Shown here: positions 10,401-23,171 of the stretch, in pieces | Numbering within the stretch: the stretch's first letter is position 1 | Layout of the letters: every line of letters starts with the position of its first letter | Notes under the pieces: model-generated | Seen by the model: only the letters and a program-made list of their open reading frames with translations | The model's database searches: none | What the model was told of the DNA's origin: nothing | Translations under genes and position numbers: made by a program | DNA from: Ctenosaura bakeri | Lineage: Eukaryota > Chordata > Lepidosauria > Squamata > Iguanidae | Reading direction: 5' to 3' | Assembly (NCBI GenBank): GCA_948474755.1 | Contig: CAOLHI010000739.1 | Location: 186,001-250,000 of the forward strand | DNA: 64,000 bases

Positions 10401-12685
10401 GTTTACATTTTGTCATGGCTTTTTAATTCCTACTTGTTGAGAAATATGCATACCTCCTAAATTCTGTTTTTCCCCTGAAGTCTTGTCAGTGTAGTATTTC
10501 AGGAGCTAAATTCCTTATGTTTTTTTTATTATTATTATTTCCTGTCCCTTTTGAGCGTTTTTCACTTTTTATATGACGTCATTGTTTTATTTAAAAAAAA
10601 GAAGTGTGTCATGAAATACAGGCCACTTAACTCCATTGAATCAAAGGGATGTGGTGCATTAGTGTTTTACAAAAACCTGTAAAAAGTACATTTGAGTTCT
10701 AATAATCAGTTTTGGACCAAGACTGATCTGAAATTAGAGAACAATTTTTTTAGAAGCATTTTTTATTTTTTACTAGACCACTGCTAAAGAAGTGTAGTGA
10801 TTTCTCTCTAAGATCAATATATTCACTTTATTTGGCCAAACAGTATCACAGTAAGTCCTTGGGCTGAAAGGATCCCTTGGAATAATTGGGTTGAAGGGAA
10901 CCAGGAGATCCTTATAATCAAAATTGTATTTTAAGCTGCTATTTTCTGTGAGGGTTCTCTATTAGTTTCTTATATGTTTTGATTTTTTTGTCATTGCAGT
11001 TTTATATCCTGATTTAATATACTGTATTACTGTGCAACCACCCTCTTCCGTTTTCCTCTCTTTTCTAACCCCAACAGCAGGTATCTATTCCAGTAGTATA
11101 ATCTTAGTAATTTAATAAAGCTACGGTAATAACCATCCTAACATGTTCTTCCTAGCAAGTATTCATTTCCATTTCTAATGCTCTTTAAAATATTGGTCTC
11201 ACTCCAAAGAAATGAACAGAAAGAAAATAGGTTTCTGCGGTGTTATACAGATAGCTTTGATTCTACAGAGGTTCACACAGTATTATAATATGTCTATTCT
11301 GTATAAACTTTTGAGCTTCGATTTGTACAGGAGGTTCTTCAAGTTCATATACAATTGGAACATTTTTCAATTTAGTTTCAGACTTTTTGTACAATGCTCC
11401 AGCAATGTACAAAAGTAAAAAGTACTGTTCATTCTATGAGCAGGCCACCTGTAATTTCAAGGGCACTTCTGGATTCAATTCTTGGAAAGGGAGTTTGTAG
11501 AAAATGATTAGCTGTCTATCATTGTAACATTCAGAAAAAGCTTTGTCATCCTAGACTCGCCCTACCATTAAGCAAAGGAAGGTGAATGTCTTAGACAGAA
11601 GGTTTTGGAAGTCATGAATGGAAAGGAAATTGTTAGTTATTAATTTATTCTCATAGTATTTGTAGTGCAAGAAAGGGAGTAATGTGAGATTTTTTTGCCT
11701 TAGTTGCCAAAATGACATGATGAGTATAAGGTACTATGCATCCTTTGTGATTCTCTGTGTGTGGTGTGAGTTTGTGTGTGGAGTAGCTGCCCTGCTTCAG
11801 GCAGCAAATATTTTGGGACAACTACTTCAGTTTTCTGTTATTCAGATATGAATCAGACACACTTCCAAAAGCTGCATATATAAAAGTGCAAAGCAATAGT
11901 TGAATATAAGCAAATTTTTATACAGAGAAGGCACCCAGGCTGGTTTATAATGGTTTATAATGGTTGATAATGCAGTTATGAAAAGGCAATGCAGAACTTA
12001 AAAAGTGAAAACAGTGCGCACGCACACACACACACACACACAGAGTATTGAAGCCCTCAGAAATCGCTAAAATCTTTGTGTAAAAAAAAATAAGTATCAA
12101 ACTACATTTTACATTAAAAGTGTTTTTAACCAGTATTCTTGAAACTGGCCATGCCTCTTTCTATACAAAAAGCAGATGCAGTGGTTTGGATTAGGATAAA
12201 CTGAGCCTCCTCCCCCTCCTTCCTTTTTTTTTTTTTTGAAGAAAAAGATATGGTCATTACTTAAAATACTTTTAAGATAACACAATTATCTTTATAAATG
12301 TTATTAACATTTAAACAATTCCAATAGTGGAAGATTAAAAGATCTTACCTGGGATAAGGTACTTTGTGACTATATCTTCACAAAAACAAAACAGAACAAA
12401 CCTACTGACATGTAATCTCCCCACTGTGGTGATGAGACCTGATATAGCATGTCCTGTGATGCAGCATTCCCCCTATTCATGGATTAATATGGGCTTTATA
12501 CAGTGGGAAAAGGTGCACACTAAAGTGCAGAAGAGACATATGGAATATAATTATGTCTATATTAACAGCTGTTACTAAAATTTAACAGTATAATTATAAA
12601 TATGTATTTATCTTCTAATGGTTGGAGACTTTTAACTTTCAATGGAAAAATCCTTATGAATCTTTTTCTGGAAATATTATCAAAA
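7499..12685. other. CACNB2 intron 1, mostly unique
   Basis: More than 5 kb of AT-rich intron. It contains a poly(T) tract near 8670, a three-fold 11-bp repeat (TGGTTTATAA) near 11941-11975, and a (CA)n microsatellite at about 12019-12043. Frames up to 155 codons (9773-10240) are T-rich and hydrophobic with no recognisable domain. No exon is supported, though a small alternative exon cannot be excluded by eye. Confidence 0.45.
12019..12043. repeat. (CA)n microsatellite
   Basis: About a dozen CA units, begun by GCGCACGCAC. Confidence 0.85.
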
Positions 12686-12760
12686 TTCTAGATCACTAGG
12701 AACATAGGAAGTTGTCTAATACTGGGTCATACTATCTAACTCAGTCTTGTCTATAAATGG
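12686..12760 (+). mobile_element. Degenerate reptile SINE fragment (left end)
   Basis: GGAACATAGGAAGTTGTCTA and CTGGGTCATACTATCTAACTC match from memory the widespread amniote repeat that begins GAACATAGGAAGCTGCC. Only the left part is present; a right-end fragment of the same family occurs at 13885-13965. Confidence 0.45.
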
Positions 12761-13884
12761 ATGGGGAACTTCTAGTTCGTAATGGCCTGTGATAACTTGC
12801 AAAACTTTCTAACCATGGCACACATACTTTTTGCTACCATGCTTATATATTGTTTCAGCCTTACTTTGATCTTTCTTTTTCTCATTTGATTTCTGACAAG
12901 AATGCAGTCTCTGGCTTCCTCATATATTCTGGTTCCTCCAGATCTTAGGTGACTTTCTGATGTTTTCTCCAGCTTTCCACACTACTTTGGTGATTTCCAG
13001 AAATGCATCAAGGTTCTTGGCTTCATAGTGTCCTGTCTGGTCTTTAGCTGTTGTTTCCACTTGGTCATGACTGAATCGTATATTAGTGTATCCAATGTAT
13101 CAGTGAAATTTTTACTGAGGGAGGGAGTAGGAGATACTGTACTTTGTTACTTCTGAGTAGAACTGAGCTTCATATTTTCATTTCGATTTTGGAGATTGCA
13201 GAAGTGAAGAATAGGTTTGTCTGAAAAGGGGAGTAGTGGCCACAACTGGCAGACACCAGGTAGTAACATATAAAAATTATGGCTGGAATTCACTAAAGCA
13301 GTAAGGAATGCATAACCTAGAGTTATGCATTTGTGACTGATTTGTATTCATAGTCGCTATGTATTCATTAGTTCAGGGATACATAAATCCAAGAAACGGC
13401 AGCAGTCGTCACTTAACAGGACCGTCTGTCGTGGGCAACAGGAATTTATCTCCTGGTCAACAGGGGAGCAGCTGGCTGACATTTCCACTGCCACTCTCCC
13501 CCCCCGCCCCCACACACACTTTGAATGGGGAATTAGGACACGGACTCTGCCTCTGGCTGTTGCACTGGAGATCACTCATGGAGGGGGTGAAACATCAACT
13601 GCTTTGCAATCCACAGGAGAACAGATATCTGTCTCTTGCAGTAGGTGCTGCCTGGTAAGTCAGCATGGGTGGGGATCGGACTGGGAGACACTACCTAGCT
13701 ACGTAACTAAGGGGTTACATAGCTAAGTATGCGATACAGAATTCCGGCCTATATTTTTGGCCCATCCACTTTTTATTTACCCTTGCTGCAACACTTAGCC
13801 CAAGATCCTACCCAGGTCAGAATTCATCCTTGGTCTGAAGAAAGTTACCCATTCATGTTTTATACTGAATGGAAGTGGCTATTC
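12761..13884. other. CACNB2 intron 1, no gene seen
   Basis: Unique-looking sequence with a short C-rich patch near 13496-13516. The two overlapping frames near 13357-13658 have no domain or splice context. Confidence 0.45.
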
Positions 13885-13965
13885 CAAGTTTCAGGCAGAG
13901 GGCTTTATCAAATGTCATGGCCTGAACTTGGGACCTTCCAAATGTGCTCTAACAGTGAGCTATAA
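13885..13965 (+). mobile_element. Degenerate reptile SINE fragment (right end)
   Basis: AGTTTCAGGCAGAGGGCTTT followed by GAACTTGGGACCTTCC and CAGTGAGCTATAAG resembles the right end of the GAACATAGGAAG repeat, which reads as a tRNA-like head on the other strand. Confidence 0.5.
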
Positions 13966-15579
13966 GGTACCATGTTTTTGTTTTAATCTGCAACAGTGTT
14001 TCAAAACTGGATTTGTTTTGCAGTTGTGTATTCCTTTTGTTTTGTTTTGTTTTAAAGAAAAATTTCAAATCACCTGCAATACTATTTCTGGAAAACTACA
14101 TATCAGCTGTGGTGGAATTATATTTATTCTGAAGGTTGAAAAGCACAGGTTTGTTAAATAATAAAGGATACTGGGAATGGCACAGTGCATCTAGGTGGCA
14201 GTAAAGGATAAAAAACACAGAAACCCATCTGTTGCTGAGTAAGGATCAGATATGACAGTTGCAACAGCTTACAGCTGTTTTTAGTGCTTACCTAGAAAGC
14301 AGAGGAAAGATTGGAATCTGAACCTTTTCTGAGTGCTTGAATTACAAGTAGGGGAGTGTTAATACAATTTATAAGACCCAGGCTGTCCTGATTTGAGTTA
14401 ACTCACACATCTCCTGAAGCTTTTGGAAAACAGACATTCAGGAGAGTATAAATGGAGGTAGGGTACCATGGCCTCTGGTACCAAGTCCACTCTTGCATTT
14501 TTATCAGAAAGTGCCCCCCTCACTTTGCCTCACAATGGAATTCTGGGACTATAAGTAACTTCTATCAAAGGAGCGGTGGAAAAGTACATTGGGGGTAAGG
14601 AGAAAGCAGTTGCTTATCTGGACTGTGGTTTAATTCTCCCATCTTGCTGTTTTAAAGAATTGATGTGACCTGTGTTACATTATGCTGGACTTGCATTTAG
14701 ATGCATCTAAACAAAGCAGCCTGAAATAAACATTCTATCACTCAATAATAAGCACTGCTCTGTATTTTTGACTTCATTCTTGTCTTTGAGATAATTCCTT
14801 CTGAGGGAGGGTAGAAGCATGCTTCTGGCTTATATTAAAGCTGTTACTTCTTACTTGAGGATGAGAAAATGAGAAAGGGAACCTTTAGAGAAAGAAAGGG
14901 TCACCTGCAGCAACAGGGACAGTTAACTAAATATCTCATTATAGAGTGAATGACTAAACTAAGACCATTGCACCTTGAGACAACATGACTCACTGGAAAA
15001 GAAAATAATACTTGGTAAAGATTAAGGCAAATAAACATGTGGATCCTCATACAAAATAAGACACTGGCCTAAATTCAGTTGCTGGTCCCAACCAAAGTGA
15101 ACCAATAGAAACAATCAGTGAATATTAAGTCAACATTTATGTAAATTCTTTTAATTCGAATTGGTCTATTCTAGTTGGACTGACAATTGAATTAAGGCTA
15201 TTGACTCATATTGAAGTAAGTGGAAGTTCACCAGAAAGCTCATATTTACTTAAGGACAAAGAAAGGCTGCTTCAGATGTTGTTCTTTTGCTACATGTGCA
15301 AAAGATGCCTTGCATACAGATATGTTGCTTTTTTACATAAATATGCTTGTGGTATTGTTTAATATATGAAATCCTAATGGTTGAAATGTCCTTAAATAAT
15401 ACATTTTAAAGAAACTCCTCTTTTTAAGCCTTGTTTATATAAATGTCATACACTTTGTTCAATCTTATGTGGATATGTAAGTGAATGCAAACATAACTAA
15501 GTGTGTGTGCTTGTTTACCAATTTAGGTGCCAAGTACATTGATATTATTTTAAATTTTGATTTTATTTTGTTTTAACAG
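13966..15579. other. End of CACNB2 intron 1
   Basis: Unique-looking intron ending in a clean acceptor: a T-rich tract followed by TTTTAACAG at 15571-15579. Nothing else is supported. Confidence 0.6.
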
Positions 15580-15672
15580 TCTTATGGCAAAGGTGCAAGA
15601 AGAAAAAACCGATTTAAAGGCTCAGATGGGAGTACATCTTCTGACACTACCTCTAATAGTTTTGTTCGGCAG
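15580..15672 (+). CDS. CACNB2: CACNB2 coding exon 2
   Basis: It encodes 31 residues starting [20 protein letters not shown] and ending NSFVRQ, which I recognise as the conserved segment just before the GSADSYTSRPSDSDVS block of beta-2. It joins the isoform N-terminus to the SH3 domain. The segment is basic (ARRKNRFK), then Ser/Thr-rich, so phosphorylation is plausible. The exon is bounded by TTTTAACAG| and CAG|GTATGT, both strong sites. It starts and ends in phase 0, matching exon 1 exactly. In mammals this exon is used by the long-N-terminus isoforms and skipped when other first exons splice straight to the GSADSY exon. The next constitutive exon is not in the window. Sequence conservation and intact splice sites make this the most secure coding call here. 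Confidence 0.96.
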
Positions 15673-17012
15673 GTATGTTACCTTCTTTTTGGTTTCCATT
15701 GAGCTCTTATTGTTTTGTGTTGATGTGGGTTAAATATACACTTTCTGGTGGTGGATTGTAATGGGTATATGTTTGTTTACACACACTCACTAGAATTGTT
15801 GATAGTGCACCTAGCATGAGTGCTTACTGAAGCACCCTTTGACATCCAAAAAATGCTATATCATCTCTCAGTAGATCTTATTACAAGTTGTAGTTTTCTG
15901 TCTCTGTCCTTCTGAAGAGTAATGCTGAAAGCTTGTTTCTGCAGCTGATCTGGTGATGGTGAGAAAGATATTTCTTGTTCTAGTGGCATGAGGGTTTACA
16001 ATGACAATTGTCTTCCCTGAGAATGGTAAAGATGAAGACAAAGTGTGTAACTAGATGCAAAATTTATAGAGCTTACAGTTTAGCAGATGTTTAGACATAA
16101 ATGATAATGAAAGCAGCATTTTCTAAGTGTAACACCTGAATATTAAAAACAGTATTTATTTTAATCTGCAGGGCCACTGGAGAAGACTATTTTTATGGCA
16201 GACCATACTGAAGTTGTATCTGTGACATGTAACTGCTCCTATCAGTACCTTAGGATTCCTTTGCTTAAAAGATAGCCAGGATAGTAGTGCCATGGGTAGC
16301 AGCAGTAGTGAATGAATGATTAAGATCTGGACTTAGTGCCACTCTGCTTTGTTTTTGTTTGGATGGCATTGGCAAGTCGCTATGTTACCAGAAAGGACTG
16401 TTGTGAGGAAAAATAGAATTATGTGATGTACGCTACCCTGGATTAGGCTGAAGTACACATGTGAAAGATAAAATAGTGTTGTGGGAGATTGTGCATGGGG
16501 AAACACTCTGCTGGGCTTGCTACTGATGTTACTCCAGCTGAAGAAAATTACAGTGTTTCACAAATGGTTGGAGAGTGCAATGTTAGGGATGGGCCTTCAT
16601 CCAAAGCCCAATTGTGTGTGCAAAGAAAGGTCGAGGAAGAACCTCCTTTAGCAGGACTAGTGAACAACAAAGCAAGCATTGTTTTCTGGAGGATAATTGG
16701 AGTTCAAGGCTCAACCCACATTCACCACACTGGCTGAAGGCAAGAAGTCTCACAGAAGTTGATGATTTTGCCACAGGGTGTCTCAGTGTGGAACTTCTCT
16801 TGCAGAGAATGAGAAATTCTGGAAATATTCTTCTGATCCCTACAGTCCCATCATTCCCTCAGAAGGGAGTTTTCTGGGAGCCTTGTATAACTAAATTTTC
16901 ATGCAGATTTCTCAGCCTTCTTTGATATTTTAAAGTAAGACCCGAACTGATGGCAGTGTTATTGGCATTGCTTGTCCTCATGAGACTGTTTTTTCCCTTT
17001 TTTATTAACAGT
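15673..17012. other. CACNB2 intron 2, start
   Basis: Mostly unique. Around 16330-16455 the text GGCATTGGCAAGTCGCTATG and GTTGTGAGGAAAAATAG resembles the body and tail of another reptile tRNA SINE, but it is too decayed to delimit. No exon is supported. Confidence 0.45.
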
Positions 17013-17232
17013 AAGCTACAGCATGGTGTTGTGGTTTGAGCATTGGACTACAGTTCTGGAGAACAGGAATGAATCCCCATTCAGCCCCAGAAACCCACTG
17101 GGTGACCTTGGGCAAATCGCATTCTCTCAGCCTCAAAAGAAGGCCATATTAAACCCCATTTCAACAAATCTTGCTATGGAAACCCCCCATGGGGTTGCCA
17201 TAAGTTGGAAATGACTTTAAGGCAAACAACAA
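17013..17232 (+). mobile_element. Sauria-type SINE
   Basis: AGCTACAGCATGGTGTTGTG head, CTGGGTGACCTTGGGCAAAT body, extra CCATGGGGTTGCCATAAG before GGAAATGACTTTAAGGCAAA and (CAA)n. It is an older copy with several substitutions. Confidence 0.8.
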
Positions 17233-17584
17233 CTTTCAGTGAGGGAAAAGGGGGTCTTCTTGGTGCGACTGGGAGTCAAATCTTTCAGTTCCTACAGGGA
17301 AATTTTATGGCTGCCATTGGGAGACATTTCCTGTTCAGTCCATTTGTTGTTTTTTATTTAGCTCATTATTGTAAACAATTGCTTTAAAAATTTATTAATT
17401 TTTTTATGTCTGAATAATGACAGTACCTTATGTACCATATATTGTTGTTGTGTCTCTTCAAGTCATTTCTGATACTTGGCTATGAATCAATCTCATGGAA
17501 AAATTGAGGGTAGGTTTTAGGTCCAAAATTATGGAATTTGCTATAACTCATGGATAAGTTGAGGGTAAAGCTTAGGTGCACATA

Positions 17585-17870
17585 GCAAAGGATGTAAAAG
17601 ACGAAGCAAAAGAAAATGATACCAGGGAACTTAAAAATTCTGGCAGGCTTACATGCTCATGTTCACTCTAAAGGCTGGGTGGATGAAGAGGGAACCAAAT
17701 TGTGTCTGCGCAGTGTGTGGGTTAGGCACAGGCCTGGGAACACACTTGTTGCTATTGGTGTGGGATATATTTCACATTCATGTAACAAAACGTGTAAAAG
17801 GCAAAGCAAAGAAAATAATGACTACATTAACATTAATTTCAGCCTATAAATTTAATTTGGTAATTTTGCA
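17585..17870 (+). pseudogene. pogo/Tigger-like (DDE_1) transposase fragment, + strand
   Basis: Broken frames contain HVHSKGWVDEEGTKL, then a frame-shifted GTHLLLLVWDIFHIHVTK. These match two conserved blocks of pogo/Tigger/POGK-type DDE transposases: the KGWMDE-G-K-W block and the second catalytic Asp in LLVWDMFRAH. At least one frameshift separates the blocks and there is no start or end, so it is a dead fragment. It faces a second, longer copy on the opposite strand just downstream. Confidence 0.7.
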
Positions 17871-17944
17871 TGATTTTAGCCCAGATCCTGGAAAATCTGA
17901 GAAATATAACACAAATGTCTTATCTAAAATTTTCAAAACCTGAT

Positions 17945-18900
17945 TACACATCACCAGAATATTCTAATAAACAATGGAACCATTCTTCAGTGATGTCATC
18001 AGCATAAACGTCATCTATGCAATTGCAATCTATTGAATCATTATCCAATGCTGATTCATCTTTGTCTTTGTAGATATAGCAGTCTTCTCTAGCTTCAATA
18101 GGATTGCAAATGCCACATTTCAAAATGACTTCTTTACCATTTCTGGTGGAATTGAATCTCAAATATCCTTTACCCATTTTACTACTGTATCACTGTCTGA
18201 TTTCTTCAGGTTTCCTCCTTTTATTAACTTTGTTTGACTAGAACACATCCATTGTTGCCACATATTGCTCATTTGCTCCTTGAAAGGCTTGTTGAGGTAA
18301 GCATCCAACAGTTGGAACATTGATATTAGATGACCTAGAATCACAGCTAACATAGTTGCCATTTTCTTTGCTTTGTACTTTACTTCAATTGTTCCATGTG
18401 CATAGAACATATCCCACACCAATAGTGGCAGGTGTGTTCTTAGCTCATGCCTCATCACCTACCTCATACATTGTGCAGCCACAATTTAGTCCCCTCTGCA
18501 TCCATTCAGCCTTTAGGGTAAACTGAATTACATCTAGTGGAATTTTTAAGGTCTTTGGGCATCATTTTCCTCTTCAATATTATCATTGGGTGCAACTTCA
18601 TGCCATCTACCAGATAAGATAGAGTGATTGTGAAATAGGTCTTTTTATGTCCAGTTGTTTTCACAAGTATAACCTTCTCACCAACACTTGCTACAGTTTG
18701 ACTACCAGGCGTATCAAAAGTTGTTGGGGTGTTGTCCATATTGACAGTGTTGGCTATATCAAAGTTATTCTTTTGTCTCTCCTTTATAATAAATTATTAG
18801 AGCAAAATGACTTTTTCATCTGCCAGTGTTAGCTACATCAAAGTCATTCTTTTGTCTCTCCTTTATAATAAATTATTAGAACAAAATGACTTTTTCATCC
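17945..18900 (-). pseudogene. pogo/Tigger-like transposase remnant, minus strand
   Basis: Read on the minus strand from about 18750 down, the frames give NTPTTFDTPGSQTVAS, then TGHKKTYFTITLSYLVDGMK and the KRKMMPK block. After a break come LLVWDMFYAHGTIEVK, FQLLDAYLNKPF (keeping the third-Asp block), and WVKDI. A C-terminal acidic stretch follows (about 18177-17944). This is the order expected for the DDE_1 domain of POGK/Tigger proteins. Stops and frameshifts split it into at least three pieces, so it is a pseudogene. A 79-bp stretch near its start is duplicated in tandem. It could be a relative of the source of the TA-flanked MITEs in the window, but that is inference. Confidence 0.72.
18745..18900. 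repeat. Tandem duplication, 79-bp period, two copies
   Basis: The stretch beginning CAGTGTTGGCTATATCAAAG recurs at 18824 as CAGTGTTAGCTACATCAAAG. Both copies include CTTTTGTCTCTCCTTTATAA and end in ATGACTTTTTCATC. It lies in the transposase remnant. Confidence 0.85.
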
Positions 18901-19189
18901 AACTGTTTAGGCAGCTTATGCAGATACAATTGCTTGGATCCTTTTTGACTTGGATGCTATGATTGATACAGATCCAGGGGATGTAAATCTAGTCTCTGCT
19001 TGTCCAGTGATGGTTGATCCTTTTCTGTTTGTACAACCTGAGGATGTGCACAGGTTTCTTGGAGATAGAGAGCTACCATGTGTGCTCTAGATCTTTGCCC
19101 TTCTTGGCTTATTAAAAAAAAATAGAGGAGTGCTAGCTGAGTGAATAGAGGGAGTGGTGAACACCTCTTTAAAACAAAGTAGAGTTCCA

Positions 19190-20485
19190 ACTTGCCTCAA
19201 GGAGGCTGTTATAAAATGATTACTAAAAAAAAAGCCACCCCTGGATCCCACCATTTTGCATACTTATCACCCAGTCTCTAACATTCCATTTCTGGGCAAG
19301 GTTCTGGAGCATGTGGTCGCCTCCCAGCTCCATGGGTTTCTGGATAAAGTGGATTATCTAGATTAATTTCAGTTTGGTTTCAGGCCTGGCTGTGGGACAG
19401 AGACTCCTTTAGTCACCTTGGTAGATGACTTATGGCAGGAACTAAACAGGGGGAGTATGCCCCTGTTGGTTCTGCTGCCTCTCAGCAGCTTTCAGTACCA
19501 TCAACCATGGTATCTTTCTGGGTCGCCATGCATGGATGGGACTTGGTCTTGCTGTTTTACAGTGGTTTCATTGCTTCGTAGAGAACCAAACCCAGAAGGT
19601 GGTGCTGGGGGACTCCTCTTTAAACTCTTGGTCTTTGGTTCTGTCCCCCATGCTATTTAACATCTACATGAAACTGCTGGGCGAGGTTTTCCAGAGTTTT
19701 GGGATTCAGTGCCATCAGTATGCAGATGACACCACCTTTATTACTTTTTTCCACCACAAGCCAAGGAACTGTTTTGGTTCTAAACCAGTGCCTGTAATTG
19801 GTAATGGACTCGATGAGGGTGAACAGATTGAAACTTAATCCAGACAAGACAGAGGTGTTCCTGGTCAGTTCAAAGGCAGATCAGGCAGCTTGCCTTAGAT
19901 GGGGTTATATACCTCCTGATGATGCAGGTTTGCAGCTTGGGCGTGCTCCTGGATTCAACTCTGAACCTGGAAGCCCAGGTTTCAGCAGTAGCCAGGAGTG
20001 TGTTTGCACAGTTAAGGCTTATGCACCATCTGTGCCCATTCCTTGAGACATCAGATCTGGCCACAATGACATATGCCTTGGTTACATCCTGGTTGGATTT
20101 CTGTGATGCACTGTATGTGGGGCTGCCTTTGAAAAGTGTTGAGAAAGTTCAACTGGTCCAGAGAGCTGCAACCAGGTTGCTAACTGGGGCTGGCTACAGG
20201 GATCACACAATTCCTCTGTTGCAACAGCTCCAGTGGTTGCTGATCTGTTTCCAGGCACAATTCAAAGTGCTGGTGATGATTGGGCTCAGGTCCAGGTTAT
20301 TTGTAGGACCGTATTCTCCCTTATGAACCAGCCCCTCTGGAGAGGCCCTTCTCTCTGTCCCACTGTCTTCACAGGTGCACTTGGTGGAAACACAGGAGAG
20401 GGCCTTCTCAGGTTGCCGCAAGGCTCTGGAACTCCCTTCTCAGAGAGGTCAGACTGGCACCATCCCTACTATCCTCATGCAAGTA
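19190..20485 (+). pseudogene. CR1/L2-clade LINE reverse transcriptase remnant
   Basis: Overlapping frames give a decayed non-LTR ORF2. In order: FQFGFRPGCGT-like sequence near 19365, GDSSLNSWSLVLSPMLFNIY, then QYADDTTF (the YADD catalytic box near 19715), RLKLNPDKTEVFLV, and a C-terminal part with FAQLRLMHHLCPFLE, LYVGLPLKSVEKVQLVQRAA and FQAQFKVLV. Several frameshifts and stops separate the blocks. It ends near 20485 in NTQERAFSGCRKALELP. Decayed pieces of the same clade occur on the minus strand at 42760-43140 and 53735-55640. Confidence 0.88.
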
Positions 20486-23085
20486 AAGACAAATAAAGGA
20501 GTTTGCTGTCTTGCTTTTCAACTATCTGCTCCCTCAGCCTCTTCCTCTCAGAGTCCCTGTTGGGGTGAGCAGTCTGAATGTTTTTTCAGGGATCTGTGGG
20601 GAACACATGCTGGTGGAGGGGCTGAAAGAGCAGATAATGAAAAAGCTACCCAGCAAACTCCTGCAAGCTTGTGGTACACAGAGGCAGGCTCTAGTCTAGG
20701 ACCTTTTTGGCAACTCCTTTTTGGCAACTCCAACTCCTGTGAAAGCAGCATTGATAAACTGACCCAGTTTTCAAGGTCAATTTTTTTAACTAAAATTTCT
20801 CAATTTACAGTTGAGCATATATGGTAATATAATCTCAAAAGAAATTTTGGGGTTGCTATTTAACTGACTGGAGTAAATATTATTCATAATATTTTTTGTC
20901 CCTATACCCACTCTCTTTGGATATCTCCAAGAATGAAATGTGGATAGTATACAGTAGATATAGTATCTATATCTACTCAGAAGTAAATATTCCAGGTAAG
21001 CTTATATGGTAAAGTGCCCCAAATAGTTTGCAAAAATAGTTCCCAAACTGGCACTATTCTAAACAGTTAGCTTGTGAATAAAAATGTCCCTGTCTGTAAT
21101 GTCATGCTAGAATTTCAAGTAAAGAACAGCGACCAAGAGTTTTAAATGTTAAGATCAGAAAGTTGACTTGTGCAAGCAAAACACTTTGATGAAGGGCCCA
21201 GAACTGCTGGGGAGCAGTTCCTTGTGTTGTTGGTATTTTAGATCTAAGATTATTCACCTGTACTTAAATCAGATTGTATTTTAAATCCTGGTATTTGTTA
21301 AAAAGAGGAAGACTTACTTTAAAAAAAAACTTTTTAAAGGTGGCTGTGATGACTACTACTGGCTTTAGGGGGTGCTTCAGATTAATCTATCTAAGGTATT
21401 AGAACTCTAACCCCACAAGCTTTAAATATTGGCTGAATGCCTCTTACGCTGTGTTCAGTCACAAACAGAGCTATAAATACAGATAATGGCAAAGTGAATT
21501 TATTATATTTGTGGTTTTCTCTAAAGCCCTTTTCTGTCTGTAGAGCTGTTTCATACATGCTGAATTATATGCATGCACATCATTCCTGAGAAACAAATCC
21601 TATATATGCTGTATTGTGTCACAAAATACTTAAGCTGTTTTTCTTTTGCATCAATTACATATCTCAGTCCTAATTAGCACTGATTTCCCCAAACTTGTAC
21701 ATGTTGAATGCATATACATGATGACCAGGCACAATAGTTGCCTGCATTAAAACGAAACAAAAAATTAGAACAGGTATAAAAACAGGCCATACGCAAAAGA
21801 GATAATAAACATAACAAACATATGAAATAATTATAATTGGAGGAGGAGAATGTTTGAAGTAAAAGAAAAAGAAATATATATTATCTGTCAAATAGACATG
21901 TATGTAGTTTTGGACTGGATTTTATGGCCAGCGTAGATTGATGGCTGATGTCCATAGTGTTAGTGACCTAGTTCCCCTTTGAAAAGCAGGAATAGCTCTT
22001 ACTGTGACCTGCAGAACTGCACTAGACCTCTCCATCCAGGCCATGAAAGTAGGCTATGACTACATGGCTATCCTCTATGTGTACCATATAATACTGTAGC
22101 TTTAAGGTCAGTTCTCAAAGGGCAGGCAGTGATAGAAGCTTAAGTTATATGATTGAAAACTGGGAAGAAGATCAGTGCAATTTAGGTTAGGTTAGTTGAT
22201 TGTGCTGTGTAGAATAAACACTATAATAGCTATCATTTCTCAGTCTTTCCATGAAATATTACAGGGTAGTAGAATTAGCTATAAGTTTGTTGAAGCTGTA
22301 CAAATATGGCTTAGCTTTCAGTAGTAACATCCAATTAAGGTCACTTTGCCAACCAAAGTTTTCTGTCAGTGGAATGAGAATGGTGATCTAACTCCGTCCA
22401 TGGGTTTTCTTATGTTCCAGAGTGTTGGAGGCCCTTCTGGAGCAGATTTAGGTTTTTGAGGTGCAATGTAGGTGAGCGAATAGGCAACAAACAAACAAAT
22501 ATAATGTAGAAGCCTGATGGAAGTTCATTTGTACCACATTAATTATAATTGTTAGGGTTGTTTTGTCATACAAAAATTTATGAAGATTGAATTGATAAAT
22601 ATATGCCTTAATTGATTACAACTAATCTTGTTAATCATATAGCACTTCTTAATTAGTGACATCTTTATTGAATTACTAATAAAGTAATTTGGTAGGCTTA
22701 TTTTCTCCCAAAGGGGTTATTTAAATTTTATTGTTTGTGTCACTGTTACTAAAATGATATATTGGGGAAAGACCATTTCTAACACATTGTGCATTCGTGC
22801 TATATTGAAAAGGTTGGTGTTTATTGTTTTTAATGTTAGGTCACTATGGATTTATTCCAACACTTACACTTGGCATTATGAATGTACAATTAGTAGTAAT
22901 CAATATTTTTAAGTGTGACAGTTTTAAAAAAAATGGCAGCAAGTTGTTATCTACTGAATAAATGAAGTAGCAATTTAAAGCAAACTTCAAGGAAAAAATG
23001 TTTGTTCAAGTGTTTTGACTTTAATAGACATGCATTTGATTTCAGGGATGTGTGATTTCGAAGATGTGTTTGACCCATGTCCTCT
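20486..23085. other. CACNB2 intron 2, no feature
   Basis: About 2.6 kb of AT-rich, unique-looking sequence. No recognisable coding or repeat family apart from short A/T runs. Confidence 0.45.
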
Positions 23086-23136
23086 GTCTGTCTGTCTGTC
23101 TGTCTGTCTGCCTGTTTCTCTCTCTCTCTCTCTCTC

Positions 23137-23170
<34 letters not shown>

Positions 23171-23171
23171 T
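23086..23171. repeat. Compound microsatellite (TGTC)n(TC)n(TG)n(AG)n
   Basis: TGTC units run into TC, then a short TG run, then about 14 AG units. The TC and AG blocks are complementary and can pair as a hairpin. Confidence 0.92.
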
